Positions 45,868 to 55,573 are shown, counted from the first letter of the stretch. The stretch: DNA of 64,000 nucleotides from Vibrio metschnikovii CIP 69.14 (GCF_000176155.1 NZ_ACZO01000007.1:248001-312000); one strand, 5' to 3'. The notes: generated by a model from the letters alone, not told the origin. Numbers and translations: made by a program.

Positions 45868-47177
45868 TGAAGTATGACGTGATCATTATCGGCGCTGGGA
45901 TTGCAGGTTATAGTGCAGGGATCCGCTGCTTACAAGCAGGCTTAAAAACCACACTGATCAGCCAAGGACAAAGCGCGCTGCATTTTTCATCAGGTTCGAT
46001 TGATGTCTTAGGTAAACTACCCTGCGGTAGCGCCGTTGAGTTTCCTTTTCAAGCAATCCAACAGCTCGCTCAACAAGCTCCGGAACATCCTTACAGTAAG
46101 ATTGGGGCAGCGATCAGCCAGCAAGGATTACTGTGGTTTCAACATACTCTTCAGCAACATGGGATGCCATTAAGTCATCAAGCCGATCACAGTAATCATC
46201 AGCGGATCACCTCAATGGGAACGCTTAAAGCGACTTGGCTTTCGCAGCCTTATGTATATCAACATAAAAAACAGTGCGATTTTAAACGGCTTGTGTTGGT
46301 GTCCATCGAAGGTTACCGCGATTTTCAACCGCCGATGCTACAAGATAACTTACGTTATTTACCTGAATTTTCAACCATTCCCAGTACCATTGTTTCGATC
46401 TCGATTCCTGGTTTTGCTGAACTGCGCCATAATCCTCATGAACTGCGCTCAATTGATATTGCAAGGTTGCTCAAGCAGCCCAAGGCATGGCAAGCGTTTT
46501 GTGATCAATTAACGCAAGTAGCCACCGGTGATGATTTGGTAATTCTCCCAGCGATCATGGGTAACGGTGACGGATTGCACCTACTCGATAAATTACACGC
46601 CACTACTGGATTATCCTTGCATGAAGTTCCGACCATGCCACCTTCTTTGATGGGGATCCGGATTGAGGAGTCGCTCAGTCGTGCTTTCTTATCCCTTGGT
46701 GGTATACATTTAAAAGGCGATAAAGTCACCAAAGGCGAGTTTAATCACCATCGATTGAACGCGATATACACCAAAAACCTGACCGATATGGCGCTTTATG
46801 CTGATCATTTTCTCATGGCGACAGGAAGTTATTTTAGCCAAGGCTTAGCAGCTAACCATCAGGGGATCAGTGAGCCTATTTTCCAACTCGACGTTGAAAG
46901 TGCTCAAGAGCGGGCACAATGGCGTAATCACGACTTTTTTGCTAAGTGCTCTCACCCTTTTATGACATTTGGCGTCACAACGACCGCCTCATTAAACCCT
47001 AGCCGTCAGGGGGAGGCTATCCATAACCTCTATTGCTGCGGCTCTATGCTCGCAGGTTATGATCCGGTGTTTGAAGGTTGTGGTGGTGGCGTCGCGATTG
47101 CAACTGCTTATCATGCTACGTCACAAATTATCGCTCAATGGCAAGCGCAAGCTTCAACTCAGGAGGCTCTGGTATGA
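45864..47177 (+). CDS. glpB: Anaerobic glycerol-3-phosphate dehydrogenase subunit B
   Basis: The 437-residue subunit has an N-terminal dinucleotide-binding motif (YDVIIIGAGIAGYSAGIRCLQAG), SSGSIDVLG and a C-terminal FAD-type segment (NLYCCGSMLAGYDPVFEGCGGGVAIATAYHA). It forms the soluble catalytic dimer with GlpA. Its start overlaps the glpA stop and its stop overlaps the glpC start, each as ATGA, and AGGAGG precedes both starts. It is translationally coupled in the glpABC operon. Confidence 0.93.
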   Translation: MMKYDVIIIGAGIAGYSAGIRCLQAGLKTTLISQGQSALHFSSGSIDVLGKLPCGSAVEFPFQAIQQLAQQAPEHPYSKIGAAISQQGLLWFQHTLQQHGMPLSHQADHSNHQRITSMGTLKATWLSQPYVYQHKKQCDFKRLVLVSIEGYRDFQPPMLQDNLRYLPEFSTIPSTIVSISIPGFAELRHNPHELRSIDIARLLKQPKAWQAFCDQLTQVATGDDLVILPAIMGNGDGLHLLDKLHATTGLSLHEVPTMPPSLMGIRIEESLSRAFLSLGGIHLKGDKVTKGEFNHHRLNAIYTKNLTDMALYADHFLMATGSYFSQGLAANHQGISEPIFQLDVESAQERAQWRNHDFFAKCSHPFMTFGVTTTASLNPSRQGEAIHNLYCCGSMLAGYDPVFEGCGGGVAIATAYHATSQIIAQWQAQASTQEALV

Positions 47178-48400
47178 ATCATTCCTTTATTGCCAATGCA
47201 CCGAAAAACACCTCATTTGATCAATGTATCAAATGTACCGTGTGTACCGTGTACTGCCCCGTTGCTAAAGCGAATCCACTGTACCCTGGGCCAAAACAAT
47301 GCGGCCCAGATGGCGAGCGTTTGCGGATCAAAAGCGCGGAATACTACGATGACTTACTAAAACTGTGTACCAACTGTAAGCGCTGTGAAACCGCTTGCCC
47401 TTCTGGCGTGCGGATTGGCGACCTGATTGCCGTGGCACGAGGCAAGTATGGTAAAAAGCCATTCAATCCGAAGTTAATGCGTGATTATGTGCTCAGTCAT
47501 ACCGATTTATTTGGCTCCCTCGCTACGCCTTTTGCACCAGTCGTCAATTTTGCCACCTCGCTACCTCTGGTCAAAAAAATCATGCACAAAACCATCGGTG
47601 TGCATGATCACAAAGCCCTACCGAAATATTCTCATGGCACCTTTCGCCGTTGGTTCAAACAACAAAAACAGCAGCAAGCCAGCTATAACCGCCAAGTCAG
47701 TTACTTTCATGGTTGCTATGTCAATTACAATCATCCTCAGTTAGGGAAAGACTTTGTTCGGGTAATGAACGCGATGAACATCGGCGTCAGCTTGTTGGAT
47801 AAAGAAAAATGCTGCGGCGTACCTTTGATTGCCAATGGCTTTCACGATAAAGCGCGCAGTAATGCTCTACTGAATGTCAAAAGCTTAGAAACGGCCGTCT
47901 TGGAGAGACAGACTAAGGTACTCTCAACCTCATCGACCTGCTCTTTTACTCTGCAACAAGAGTATCCGCATGTGTTAGGCGTTGATAATAGCCAAGTCGT
48001 GGCAAGCATTGAGTATGTCACGCGTTTTCTACTCAAAGAATTCATGAGTGGCAATGCGCCGAAGATGAAACCCGTTAACCTCAAAGTGGTTTATCACACT
48101 CCTTGTCATTTGGAGCGCAGTGGTAATGTTATTTTTACTATTGAACTTCTGAAAATGATCCCAGGTTTAGAGCTGGTGATTTTAGACAGTGAGTGTTGTG
48201 GTTTAGCGGGCACTTATGGCTTTAAAGCGGAAAACTACGATGTTTCGATGAAGATCGGCTCACACCTATTTGAGTCGATCAACACCGCCAACGCAGATTT
48301 TGCGGTGACCGACTGTGAAACCTGTAAATGGCAGATAGAAGAAAACACCACTGCCGAAAGCATTCACCCGATCACACTGCTGGCAATGGCGTTAGCCTAA
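47174..48400 (+). CDS. glpC: Anaerobic glycerol-3-phosphate dehydrogenase subunit C
   Basis: The 408-residue Fe-S protein anchors GlpAB to the membrane and passes electrons to menaquinone. Two 4Fe-4S binding sets are visible (CIKCTVCTVYCPV and CTNCKRCETACPSG) and two CCG domains follow (KEKCCGVPLI and SECCGLAGTYG). ATG 47174 overlaps glpB and follows AGGAGG. The frame is open upstream within glpB and was trimmed. It is the last gene of the operon; a hairpin follows. Confidence 0.94.
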   Translation: MNHSFIANAPKNTSFDQCIKCTVCTVYCPVAKANPLYPGPKQCGPDGERLRIKSAEYYDDLLKLCTNCKRCETACPSGVRIGDLIAVARGKYGKKPFNPKLMRDYVLSHTDLFGSLATPFAPVVNFATSLPLVKKIMHKTIGVHDHKALPKYSHGTFRRWFKQQKQQQASYNRQVSYFHGCYVNYNHPQLGKDFVRVMNAMNIGVSLLDKEKCCGVPLIANGFHDKARSNALLNVKSLETAVLERQTKVLSTSSTCSFTLQQEYPHVLGVDNSQVVASIEYVTRFLLKEFMSGNAPKMKPVNLKVVYHTPCHLERSGNVIFTIELLKMIPGLELVILDSECCGLAGTYGFKAENYDVSMKIGSHLFESINTANADFAVTDCETCKWQIEENTTAESIHPITLLAMALA

Positions 48401-48405
48401 AAGGC

Positions 48406-48437
48406 GATAGCCAGCGTATCCATTGACGCTGGCTATC
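48406..48437. terminator. Hairpin between glpC and fabH
   Basis: GATAGCCAGCGT and ACGCTGGCTATC form a perfect 12-bp stem with an 8-base loop between two convergent genes. There is no long T-run. Confidence 0.65.
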
Positions 48438-48491
48438 AACGATGACGCTAATCCACGGACACCGAACAGATTTGCCGTTGCTGCTCAGCGG

Positions 48492-49583
48492 CTATTGAGA
48501 TAGTGGCCGCTGCTGACAATGTTCAATCGCTTTTTCTAGCAATTGCAGTGCGCTTTGCTCACAGGATGGTAATTGTGCATCACTACTGCCCAGAGGCGTT
48601 ACCCGTGAGCCCCATTTAATATGGCCAGCGCCCCAAGTTAATCCTGCACCAAACGCGGCGAGTAACACGTTATTATTGGGTTGAATCTTACCTTGTTCCA
48701 ATGCTTCACACAGGGCAATCGGCACCGTTGCCGCCGACGTATTGCCGTATTTCTGAATATTAATAAACGCTTTATCTTGGCTAATACCCGATAAATCACA
48801 TAACGTTTGAATGATACGGATATTGGCTTGGTGTGGGATGACCACATCCACGTCTTGCTGAGCTAAACCACTGGTGGTTAACACTTGCTGCGCCGCCGCG
48901 CCCATGCCTTTAACGGCTCTTTTAAAGATCTCTTTACCAACGAAATCAAATGCCCAATAACCATTGTCGGCAGCAAAGCGATCCATTGAGCTACCAAACT
49001 TCGGCACCGCCAAAATATCACGCCCTTGAGCATCACAACCAATTTTGGCTTCTTGTAACCCAACCGGTTGCTCTGTACGACTCAACACTACCGCACCGGC
49101 ACCATCACCAAATAAAACGGCGGTATCGCGTTTGGTCCAGTCAATATAAAAAGACAGTCTTTCTGCGCCAATCACTAAAGCATGTTGGTAGCGACCTGCC
49201 TGCATCAAGCGAGTGGCAGTTTCTAAACTGTAGATGAAACCGGTACAGGCTGCATTAAGATCAAAAGCGGCTGCGCTATCTATTGCTAAGTTCTGCTGGA
49301 TTTTTGAAGCGATATTAGGAATGAGAGAATCGGGCGAACAAGTGGCAACAATAATCAAGTCAATCTCTTGAGCGTCAATCCCGGCACAAGCAATCGCGTG
49401 TTGAGCCGCTACGGTAGCTAACTCTGAGGTATTCACGTGGCTAATGCGGCGAGATTCAATCCCAGTGCGAGTGCGGATCCACTCATCATTAGTCTCTAAA
49501 AAGGTGCTTAAATCATCATTTGAGAGCGTGGCCGGTGGCAAACATTTACCCCAACCGGTAATTTCAGCATAATATTGAGTCAT
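48492..49583 (-). CDS. fabH: 3-oxoacyl-ACP synthase III, long form
   Basis: The 363-residue thiolase-fold enzyme shows the FabH triad: Cys113 in [12 protein letters not shown], His in [12 protein letters not shown] and Asn in [11 protein letters not shown]. It condenses acetyl- or acyl-CoA with malonyl-ACP to start fatty-acid synthesis. It is about 45 residues longer than housekeeping FabH (about 317), with an extra C-terminal tail. It is also away from any fab or plsX cluster, so it is probably the second vibrio FabH. ATG 49583 was chosen; the upstream extension to 49682 is not conserved-looking. Confidence 0.88.
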   Translation of the reverse strand: MTQYYAEITGWGKCLPPATLSNDDLSTFLETNDEWIRTRTGIESRRISHVNTSELATVAAQHAIACAGIDAQEIDLIIVATCSPDSLIPNIASKIQQNLAIDSAAAFDLNAACTGFIYSLETATRLMQAGRYQHALVIGAERLSFYIDWTKRDTAVLFGDGAGAVVLSRTEQPVGLQEAKIGCDAQGRDILAVPKFGSSMDRFAADNGYWAFDFVGKEIFKRAVKGMGAAAQQVLTTSGLAQQDVDVVIPHQANIRIIQTLCDLSGISQDKAFINIQKYGNTSAATVPIALCEALEQGKIQPNNNVLLAAFGAGLTWGAGHIKWGSRVTPLGSSDAQLPSCEQSALQLLEKAIEHCQQRPLSQ

Positions 49584-49769
49584 TATAATCCTGCTTTTCG
49601 TTGTTATGCTCTTGCTACTGGTAAGATTGATCAAATAGCAAGGAGATAGGCATTCATTTATTATTGGCGATGTTAAGCGCATTCACCTAACAAAACGACT
49701 AGTATACGCTGATTTGCCTAATCACGTTAAGCGCTGATCGGCAAAGCAACAAAACTAAAAGAGGAAACC

Positions 49770-50204
49770 ATGTCAACGTTCACCACTCGCTGCCCAGCTT
49801 GCCATGGGCTTAATCGTATCCCAACAGCCCGAGTTTCTGAAAGCCCGCGCTGTGGAAAATGCCAAGCCGCACTGCTTGATGGGGCTCCGATTGAAGGTAC
49901 AGCGGATAATCTAGAAGCGCTATTAGCCAGTGAACAACCGGTCGTCATCGACTTTTGGGCTCCTTGGTGTAATCCTTGTGTCGGTTTTGCCCCCATTTTT
50001 CATGACGTAGCCGTCGAACGTCAAGGGCAAGTGAGATTTATAAAAATCGACACTGAAGCTCAACAGGCGTTGGCAGGAAAATATCAGATTCGTAGCATTC
50101 CCACCCTGATGGTCTTTAAACAAGGCAAAAGAGTCGATGTTCTCAATGGTGCGTTACCAAAAAGTCAGTTTGAACAATGGCTAAACCAAGCATTAACCAA
50201 ATAA
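49770..50204 (+). CDS. trxC: Thioredoxin 2 with WCNPC active site
   Basis: The 144-residue protein has an N-terminal zinc-binding domain with two CxxC pairs (Cys8/Cys11 and Cys28/Cys31) and a thioredoxin fold, the TrxC arrangement. The active site reads WAPWCNPC (Cys67, Cys70) where thioredoxins almost always have WCGPC. The cis-proline region SIPTLMVF and the rest of the fold are intact. It should reduce cytoplasmic disulfides, perhaps with an altered redox potential. GAGGAAACC precedes ATG 49770. A terminator follows. Confidence 0.9.
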   Translation: MSTFTTRCPACHGLNRIPTARVSESPRCGKCQAALLDGAPIEGTADNLEALLASEQPVVIDFWAPWCNPCVGFAPIFHDVAVERQGQVRFIKIDTEAQQALAGKYQIRSIPTLMVFKQGKRVDVLNGALPKSQFEQWLNQALTK

Positions 50205-50225
50205 ATTATCCCGTAAAATAACATT

Positions 50226-50262
50226 TAAAGTTGGCATTTCACCGCCGATTATGCCAACTTTA
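50226..50262 (+). terminator. Terminator of trxC
   Basis: TAAAGTTGGCAT and ATGCCAACTTTA form a perfect 12-bp stem with a 13-base loop shortly after the stop codon. Confidence 0.65.
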
Positions 50263-50397
50263 CTACGCTTAATCATAGCTTATGACTTGATAAATTTATT
50301 TTATCGTCATGAGCATTATTTTTCGTTTTACCTTTCTATTTTTAAGTCCCATATTCGCCGCGAAACCCAGTCCTATTCTTAATTCGAGGCGATAACT

Positions 50398-51528
50398 ATG
50401 GACATGATTACTTCTCCCGTTCATCGTATTTCAGTACCGGTTATTGCGCTCACACTGTATACCGTCGCTTCAGGATATTTGATGAGTGTCATCCCACTCA
50501 TGCTGCCACATTATGGGTTGGAACTCTCTTTAGCCAGTTGGCTAGCTAGTGTGTTTTATGCCGGTTTATTGCTCGGCGCGCTGTTTATGGAGCAGTTAGT
50601 CAATCGCTTCGGACATCGCAATACTTTCATTGGCTGTCTATTAGTGCTGTTAACGTCTATCGTGATTTTGCCCGTTTTTGCCAATAGTCTAACTTGGCTT
50701 GGTGCACGTTTTATCGCTGGTATTGCTGTTGCGGGGGTATTCGTTGTAGTTGAGTCGTGGTTACTGCATGGTAATGAAAGTGGCCGCGCAAAACGATTAG
50801 GTATTTACATGGTATCGCTCTATGGCGGTACAGCGATGGGACAATTAGGGATTGGATACTTAGGCGTTAATGGCTTAATCCCATTTATTGCGATTGGCTC
50901 CTTATTATGCTTCGCAACGGTGATTTTAATCTTTGGTCAATCTGATCAACCGTCTACCGAAGCAGGACAAAGTCTGTCTTGGAAACAAATGACCAAATTA
51001 AGTCATGCTGCCATCATTGGCTGTTTAGTTTCAGGGCTGATATTGGGCGCTATTTATGGACTGATGCCAATAGAGTTGACACAACGTGGCATTAGTCACT
51101 CAGAAATCGGCAGCTTAATGGCATTAATTATTCTGGGTGCGATGGTCGTACAACCGATTGTTCCTTGGCTATCTAAGCATCTTGGCAGAACCTTATTAAT
51201 GGCTTTCTTTTGTTTATTAGGCGCTTCTGCGGCGGTATTACCATTATTAGACAGTAGCGTTACGCTTCTCGCGATCAGTTTGTTTGTGCTCGGTATGGCA
51301 ACGTTTGCTCTCTACCCGATTGCGATTAATTTAGGCTGCGATAAATTAGATGCCCATTACATTGTCTCAGCCACTCAAGTGATGCTGTTTAGCTACAGTA
51401 TCGGCTCTGTATTAGGGCCCGTTATCGCTGATTGGTTTATCTACACCAATCAAAGCTTACTTGGTTATCTTTTTGTGACGTTATTGATCACTTGTTTGTA
51501 CATGTGTACATGCTGCTGGCCAGCGTGA
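50398..51528 (+). CDS. MFS transporter
   Basis: The 376-residue protein has 11-12 hydrophobic segments and the MFS motif-A-like NRFGHRNTFIG between helices 2 and 3. The central loop (SDQPSTEAGQSLSWKQMTKLS, about 180-200) divides the halves, as in drug/sugar permeases of the YcaD type. The C-terminus ends CLYMCTCCWPA, with no His-rich or long tail. The substrate is unknown. GAGGCG precedes ATG 50398. It is not in an operon. Confidence 0.82.
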   Translation: MDMITSPVHRISVPVIALTLYTVASGYLMSVIPLMLPHYGLELSLASWLASVFYAGLLLGALFMEQLVNRFGHRNTFIGCLLVLLTSIVILPVFANSLTWLGARFIAGIAVAGVFVVVESWLLHGNESGRAKRLGIYMVSLYGGTAMGQLGIGYLGVNGLIPFIAIGSLLCFATVILIFGQSDQPSTEAGQSLSWKQMTKLSHAAIIGCLVSGLILGAIYGLMPIELTQRGISHSEIGSLMALIILGAMVVQPIVPWLSKHLGRTLLMAFFCLLGASAAVLPLLDSSVTLLAISLFVLGMATFALYPIAINLGCDKLDAHYIVSATQVMLFSYSIGSVLGPVIADWFIYTNQSLLGYLFVTLLITCLYMCTCCWPA

Positions 51529-51617
51529 AAACCAAACGTCAATGGGTAGCTGGAGAATAAACAACACGCAATAAACTTGATTGAGTTCGCCCTTAAAAAC
51601 CAGTATGCTGCGCGGCT

Positions 51618-51637
51618 TTAGGGCCACTTGGCCCTAA
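51618..51637 (+). terminator. Hairpin downstream of the MFS gene
   Basis: TTAGGGCC and GGCCCTAA form a perfect 8-bp stem with a 4-base loop; the tail is weak. Confidence 0.5.
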
Positions 51638-51662
51638 ATTGATCGTCATCGAGCACAGAAGC

Positions 51663-51854
51663 ATGAACCGTAAAAAGAAAATTAATCAAACACTACAAAA
51701 GCATCTTAAAAAGAAAAACGCCAAGCTACATGGCACCAATAAACCTCGTTATATTTCTAAAGCGGAGCGCGCCAAATTAGAAGCAGAACAAGCCGCTTTA
51801 GAAACCGTAACTACCGATGCTGAACAGCAGGCGGATAACGGATTACAGCAATAA
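51663..51854 (+). CDS. DUF2986-like small basic protein
   Basis: The 63-residue, very Lys-rich protein (NRKKKINQTLQKHLKKKNAKL, then KPRYISKAERAKLEAEQAALE) matches what I recall of DUF2986, a short vibrio/Shewanella family. The high charge suggests nucleic-acid or ribosome contact but this is inference. It overlaps the NYN-domain gene tail-to-tail by 12 bases. Confidence 0.6.
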   Translation: MNRKKKINQTLQKHLKKKNAKLHGTNKPRYISKAERAKLEAEQAALETVTTDAEQQADNGLQQ

Positions 51855-52316
51855 AGCTTGCTCTATCGGAACAAATTGACTGGCGACATCAATTAAACTT
51901 TGTGCCGTCAGTCTTGGTACACCATAAACCTCAACCTTAACCTGAAAGCGCTGCTGAATACGTTCAACCAAGGGTTCAAAATCCCCATCACCGGACACTA
52001 AAACAACCGTATCGACTTGCTGAGCTAGCTCATAGGCATCAAGCGCAATTCCCACATCCCAATCTCCTTTCGCACTGCCATCACTACGTTGAATAAAAGG
52101 CTTTAGCATCACTTCAAAACCTACACCGCGTAAAATATGATGAAATTGCCGCTGTTGAGGCTCTTTACTGGCAATCGCATAAGCGTTCGCTTTAAATACG
52201 TGACGGCCTTGAGTCACTTGTTGCCAGAACTGGTTATAATTAAAGTGACGCCCGTATCGCTCTCGACAGGTGTAATAAACGTTTTGTACATCAACCAAAA
52301 TGGCAATTTTTTCCAT
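51843..52316 (-). CDS. NYN/LabA-type PIN-like domain protein
   Basis: The 157-residue protein has the NYN (DUF88/LabA) layout: LVDVQNVYYTCRERYG with the first Asp/Asn, then KGDWDVGIALDAYE, then VSGDGDFEPLVERI. These acidic clusters form the metal site of the PIN-like RNase fold. It is likely to be a metal-dependent ribonuclease; its target is unknown. It converges with, and overlaps, the DUF2986-like gene. Confidence 0.82.
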   Translation of the reverse strand: MEKIAILVDVQNVYYTCRERYGRHFNYNQFWQQVTQGRHVFKANAYAIASKEPQQRQFHHILRGVGFEVMLKPFIQRSDGSAKGDWDVGIALDAYELAQQVDTVVLVSGDGDFEPLVERIQQRFQVKVEVYGVPRLTAQSLIDVASQFVPIEQALLL

Positions 52317-52644
52317 CTCATCCTGCTTATTTTATCAAATTCAACATAGCCCCAATGACTTGGCGTTTTCGGAAATACGAGAGCGGACTATCAACAATCG
52401 CACTTCGTCCACCGATGATGCAAACTTTACCACAGCGAACAATGTTCACTCACATAAAATAAGCAACTATTTTAGTATTTTAAACAGCATAAAAATTTAT
52501 AAATTTGACTTTAAAACAAAATTGTCGCTATTATCTGCATCGAAAAATGATTTGTACTCTAATCATTTATTTACCTTTTGACGTATTCATCACTTGTCTA
52601 CACGTAGACGAGTGACGAATGCGAAGCACTTGTTGAGTCATCGT

Positions 52645-54225
52645 ATGCAAAACGCTTTTAACAAATACAGCATTGAAACGACCGATTACCATGTCGGTAG
52701 AGACAATGTACAAAAATGGGGATTTGATGTTCATAATCCTGTCTTCGGTATTAGTGCCGGATTCATTCTACTGTTTCTTATCTCCATCATCTGGGTCGGT
52801 CCGGAGATAGCCAAATCTGCACTCGACACACTTAAAAATGGCATTATTCAACATTTTGATGCCTATTTCATGTGGATAACCAATTTCTTCCTGCTCTTTG
52901 CTATGGGATTAATGATCTCCCCTTTAGGTAAAATTCGCCTTGGTGGACGAGACGCAACCCCTGATCATTCCAGAATATCGTGGCTATCGATGCTTTTTGC
53001 TGCAGGCATGGGCATCGGTTTATTATTTTGGAGTGTCGCTGAGCCAACCGCTTATTATACCAATTGGTGGGGAACGCCCTTTAATGTCGAGGCTTATACA
53101 CCAGAAGCAAAATCTCTTGCCATGGGTGCAACGTTATTTCACTGGGGGATTCACGGATGGGCGATTTATGCGATTGTCGCCTTAGCATTAGGTTTTTTCT
53201 CTTTTAATAAAGGCCTCCCACTCTCCATTCGTTCCGTGTTTTATCCTATTTTTGGTGACCGTGCATGGGGCTGGCTCGGTCATATTATTGATATTATGGC
53301 CGTATTAGCCACTTTATTTGGTTTAGCGACTTCATTAGGCTTAGGCGCTCAGCAAGCCACAAGTGGTATTAACTACGTGTTTGGTACCCAAGGTGGGATC
53401 GGGATGCAATTTGCCGTGATTGTCTTTGTGACCTTGATTGCCATCATCTCAGTGGTACGCGGTATCAATGGCGGCGTTAAAGTATTGAGTAATATCAATA
53501 TGGCTTTTGCTCTCGCTTTATTGATTTTTATTATCAGTGTTAGCTTTAATACCACGCTACAATCGATTCCTGCGACCTTCATGGCTTACGTAAAAAACAT
53601 TCTTCCCCTAAGTAATCCTCATGGTCGTGATGATGAAATCTGGATGCATGGTTGGACGGTCTTCTACTGGGCTTGGTGGATATCATGGTCACCTTTTGTC
53701 GGCATGTTTATTGCGCGGGTATCACGAGGCAGGACGGTACGTGAATTTATTCTTGCGGTGGTATTTATTCCAACCTTACTGATCATCGTTTGGATGTCAG
53801 TGTTTGGTGGGATCGCTTTAGAGCAGGTCTCTAACCAAATCGGAGAGCTAGGCACACATGGATTAACCGATATTTCGTTAACATTATTCCATGTCTACGA
53901 GCAATTACCGCTCGGTAACGCCTTATCGCTGATCTCGATCGTACTGATCCTGATCTTTTTCATTACTTCAGCCGATTCTGGTTCTCTGGTCATCGATAGT
54001 ATTACCGCAGGAGGAAAAGTGGATGCTCCGGTATTACAACGTATATTCTGGGCAACGGTTGGTGGTTCAATTGCTGCCGTACTACTTTGGGTTGGGGGTT
54101 CAGAGGCGCTACAAGCGCTGCAATCCGGCGTCGTCGCCACAGCTCTGCCTTTTAGCTTTGTATTGCTACTGATGTGTGTAAGCTTAATCAAAGGATTAAG
54201 AACCGAGCAAGCGCTTTACTCTTAA
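52645..54225 (+). CDS. BCCT-family compatible-solute transporter
   Basis: The 526-residue membrane protein has 12 hydrophobic segments and the BCCT signature GWTVFYWAWWISWSPFVGMFIARVSRGRTVREF. The glycine-rich unwound helix AAGMGIGLLFWSVAEP carries the GMGIGL form seen in Na+-coupled betaine carriers such as BetP. It imports glycine betaine or a related solute for osmoprotection. There is no long regulatory C-terminal tail. ATG 52645 was chosen; an in-frame TTG at 52594 is possible but has no ribosome site. A strong terminator follows. Confidence 0.9.
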   Translation: MQNAFNKYSIETTDYHVGRDNVQKWGFDVHNPVFGISAGFILLFLISIIWVGPEIAKSALDTLKNGIIQHFDAYFMWITNFFLLFAMGLMISPLGKIRLGGRDATPDHSRISWLSMLFAAGMGIGLLFWSVAEPTAYYTNWWGTPFNVEAYTPEAKSLAMGATLFHWGIHGWAIYAIVALALGFFSFNKGLPLSIRSVFYPIFGDRAWGWLGHIIDIMAVLATLFGLATSLGLGAQQATSGINYVFGTQGGIGMQFAVIVFVTLIAIISVVRGINGGVKVLSNINMAFALALLIFIISVSFNTTLQSIPATFMAYVKNILPLSNPHGRDDEIWMHGWTVFYWAWWISWSPFVGMFIARVSRGRTVREFILAVVFIPTLLIIVWMSVFGGIALEQVSNQIGELGTHGLTDISLTLFHVYEQLPLGNALSLISIVLILIFFITSADSGSLVIDSITAGGKVDAPVLQRIFWATVGGSIAAVLLWVGGSEALQALQSGVVATALPFSFVLLLMCVSLIKGLRTEQALYS

Positions 54226-54241
54226 TCCATCTGATCAAAAT

Positions 54242-54277
54242 AAAAAAGCCAGCCACGATTAATGGGCTGGCTTTTTT
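54242..54277 (+). terminator. Terminator of the BCCT gene
   Basis: AAAAAAGCCAGCC and GGCTGGCTTTTTT form a 13-bp stem with a 10-base loop and a six-T tail. Confidence 0.9.
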
Positions 54278-54373
54278 CTAATTGGAATATCCGCACTCAA
54301 TATCATTAAGTTAAATAGAGAGATTAATATCGCGGCGATATAAATGAAAAATTAGAAACAACGGAGACAAAAA

Positions 54374-54393
54374 AACCAGCATCTAGGCTGGTT
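54374..54393 (-). terminator. Terminator of the tRNA pair
   Basis: AACCAGC and GCTGGTT form a 7-bp stem with a 6-base loop; the minus strand continues into a T-run. Confidence 0.7.
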
Positions 54394-54403
54394 ACTTAAA
54401 ATA

Positions 54404-54477
54404 TGGAGGCGCGTCCCGGAGTCGAACCGAGGTTCACGGATTTGCAATCCGCTGCATGGCCACTCTGCCAACGCGCC
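54404..54477 (-). tRNA. tRNA-Cys (GCA)
   Basis: The 74-base gene, read on the minus strand, starts GGCGCGT, has the anticodon loop ATTGCAAAT (GCA), a T-loop GGTTCGACTCC and ends in encoded TCCA. Confidence 0.95.
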
Positions 54478-54503
54478 TTTGTATCAGTTTCTATCTTGGC
54501 TGA

Positions 54504-54590
54504 TGGTGCCCCGGGCCGGACTTGAACCGGCACGACTCGAAAGTCGAGGGATTTTAAATCCCTTGTGTCTACCAATTTCACCACCAGGGC
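54504..54590 (-). tRNA. tRNA-Leu (TAA)
   Basis: The 87-base class II tRNA starts GCCCTGGTGGTG on the minus strand, has the anticodon TAA in GATTTAAAATC, a long variable arm, a T-loop GGTTCAAGTCC and ends in encoded ACCA. It lies 26 bases upstream of tRNA-Cys in the same transcription unit. Confidence 0.95.
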
Positions 54591-54940
54591 AACGCAAATT
54601 GCGGTATGGCAACACCATCTGCTCTTTCGGGCTTTGCCCTGAGAACGAGGCGTACTTTACCGTATTCCTCAGCAAGGTCAATAAAAAAATGTGATTTATC
54701 AATCAAGTGATCAATAAATGAACCATGCAGTATAATAGACAACCGAACCGAACAAAGTTCAAACACCGAGTAGGCTTTATTCTCTAGATTGATGCTTTAA
54801 AATAAAAGTAAGATTTCTGCATTACTTGATGATGATGGGGCCAACCACATCATCTCACCCCTCAGCATTGCAGCCTCAATGTATTAGCCCATCAGAATTT
54901 TTTTAATTTTTAGACTACCGGACCTTATTCTTTACAACCA
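54591..54940. other. Spacer upstream of the tRNA pair
   Basis: It holds the tRNA promoter, read leftwards, and the 3' flank of a small HTH gene. Apparent reading frames here are extensions through the tRNA genes and are not real. Confidence 0.4.
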
Positions 54941-55285
54941 TTAAGCATAATGAACATATTCAATAATCACTTGATTACCTTCTATTGACACATGCTGAAT
55001 ATCACCATCAATGATCACACGACTGGTTAAACTGATCGCTTGCTGATTATAAGCAGCCGCCGTTTTTAAACTTGGTATCACCATATGGGGTTCAATATGC
55101 AAATGTCGACAAAACTGGCTAATAAAAGTCATCGACAAAGGACTATCACCGCGCAGAAGTTGAGAAAACTCTACTTGGGTTAAGTTGAGTCGTTTCGCCA
55201 TCTGCATCTGAGTTAAATGCATTTTGGCTTTTTGTGACATCCATACGTTGTATAAGGCTTGGCGGTCTTCAGCGCTAAACTCCAT
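54941..55285 (-). CDS. XRE-type helix-turn-helix regulator
   Basis: The 114-residue protein has a Cro/CI-like HTH (MHLTQMQMAKRLNLTQVEFSQLLRGDSPLSMTFISQFCRHLHIEP, about 22-66) followed by a short C-terminal domain. AAAGGATAA precedes ATG 55285. It is a single-gene unit; the target is unknown. Confidence 0.8.
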   Translation of the reverse strand: MEFSAEDRQALYNVWMSQKAKMHLTQMQMAKRLNLTQVEFSQLLRGDSPLSMTFISQFCRHLHIEPHMVIPSLKTAAAYNQQAISLTSRVIIDGDIQHVSIEGNQVIIEYVHYA

Positions 55286-55522
55286 TATTTATCCTTTAAC
55301 GAGTGCAACAGGTAATCATTGCACAGGATGACAAAAAGGCTCCGTGATGATGTCAGTGGGAAGTTAAGGTCTGTTTAAATTTATTTAACTTAATTTTTAA
55401 TATCACTCGGCCGCTGGCGATAGCTAGCTCATTAAATACATTGATCAAGCGATAAATAGGATGAGCGAGCACTAGAGATATCGATAACCTAACCTCCTTT
55501 GCATCACCATACATAGAAAAGA

Positions 55523-55555
55523 GACACAGCAGAGAAAAAATTTCTCTGCTGTGTC
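55523..55555 (-). terminator. Terminator of the PBP gene
   Basis: GACACAGCAGAGAAA and TTTCTCTGCTGTGTC form a perfect 15-bp stem with a 3-base loop, followed by a T-rich stretch on the minus strand. Confidence 0.85.
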
Positions 55556-55573
55556 ATTCATGATGAAGGGATT

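Noticed and set aside
54396..54766. Several overlapping reading frames on the minus strand near 54.4-54.8 kb
   Set aside because: They read through the tRNA-Cys and tRNA-Leu genes; such tRNA-derived frames are common false proteins.
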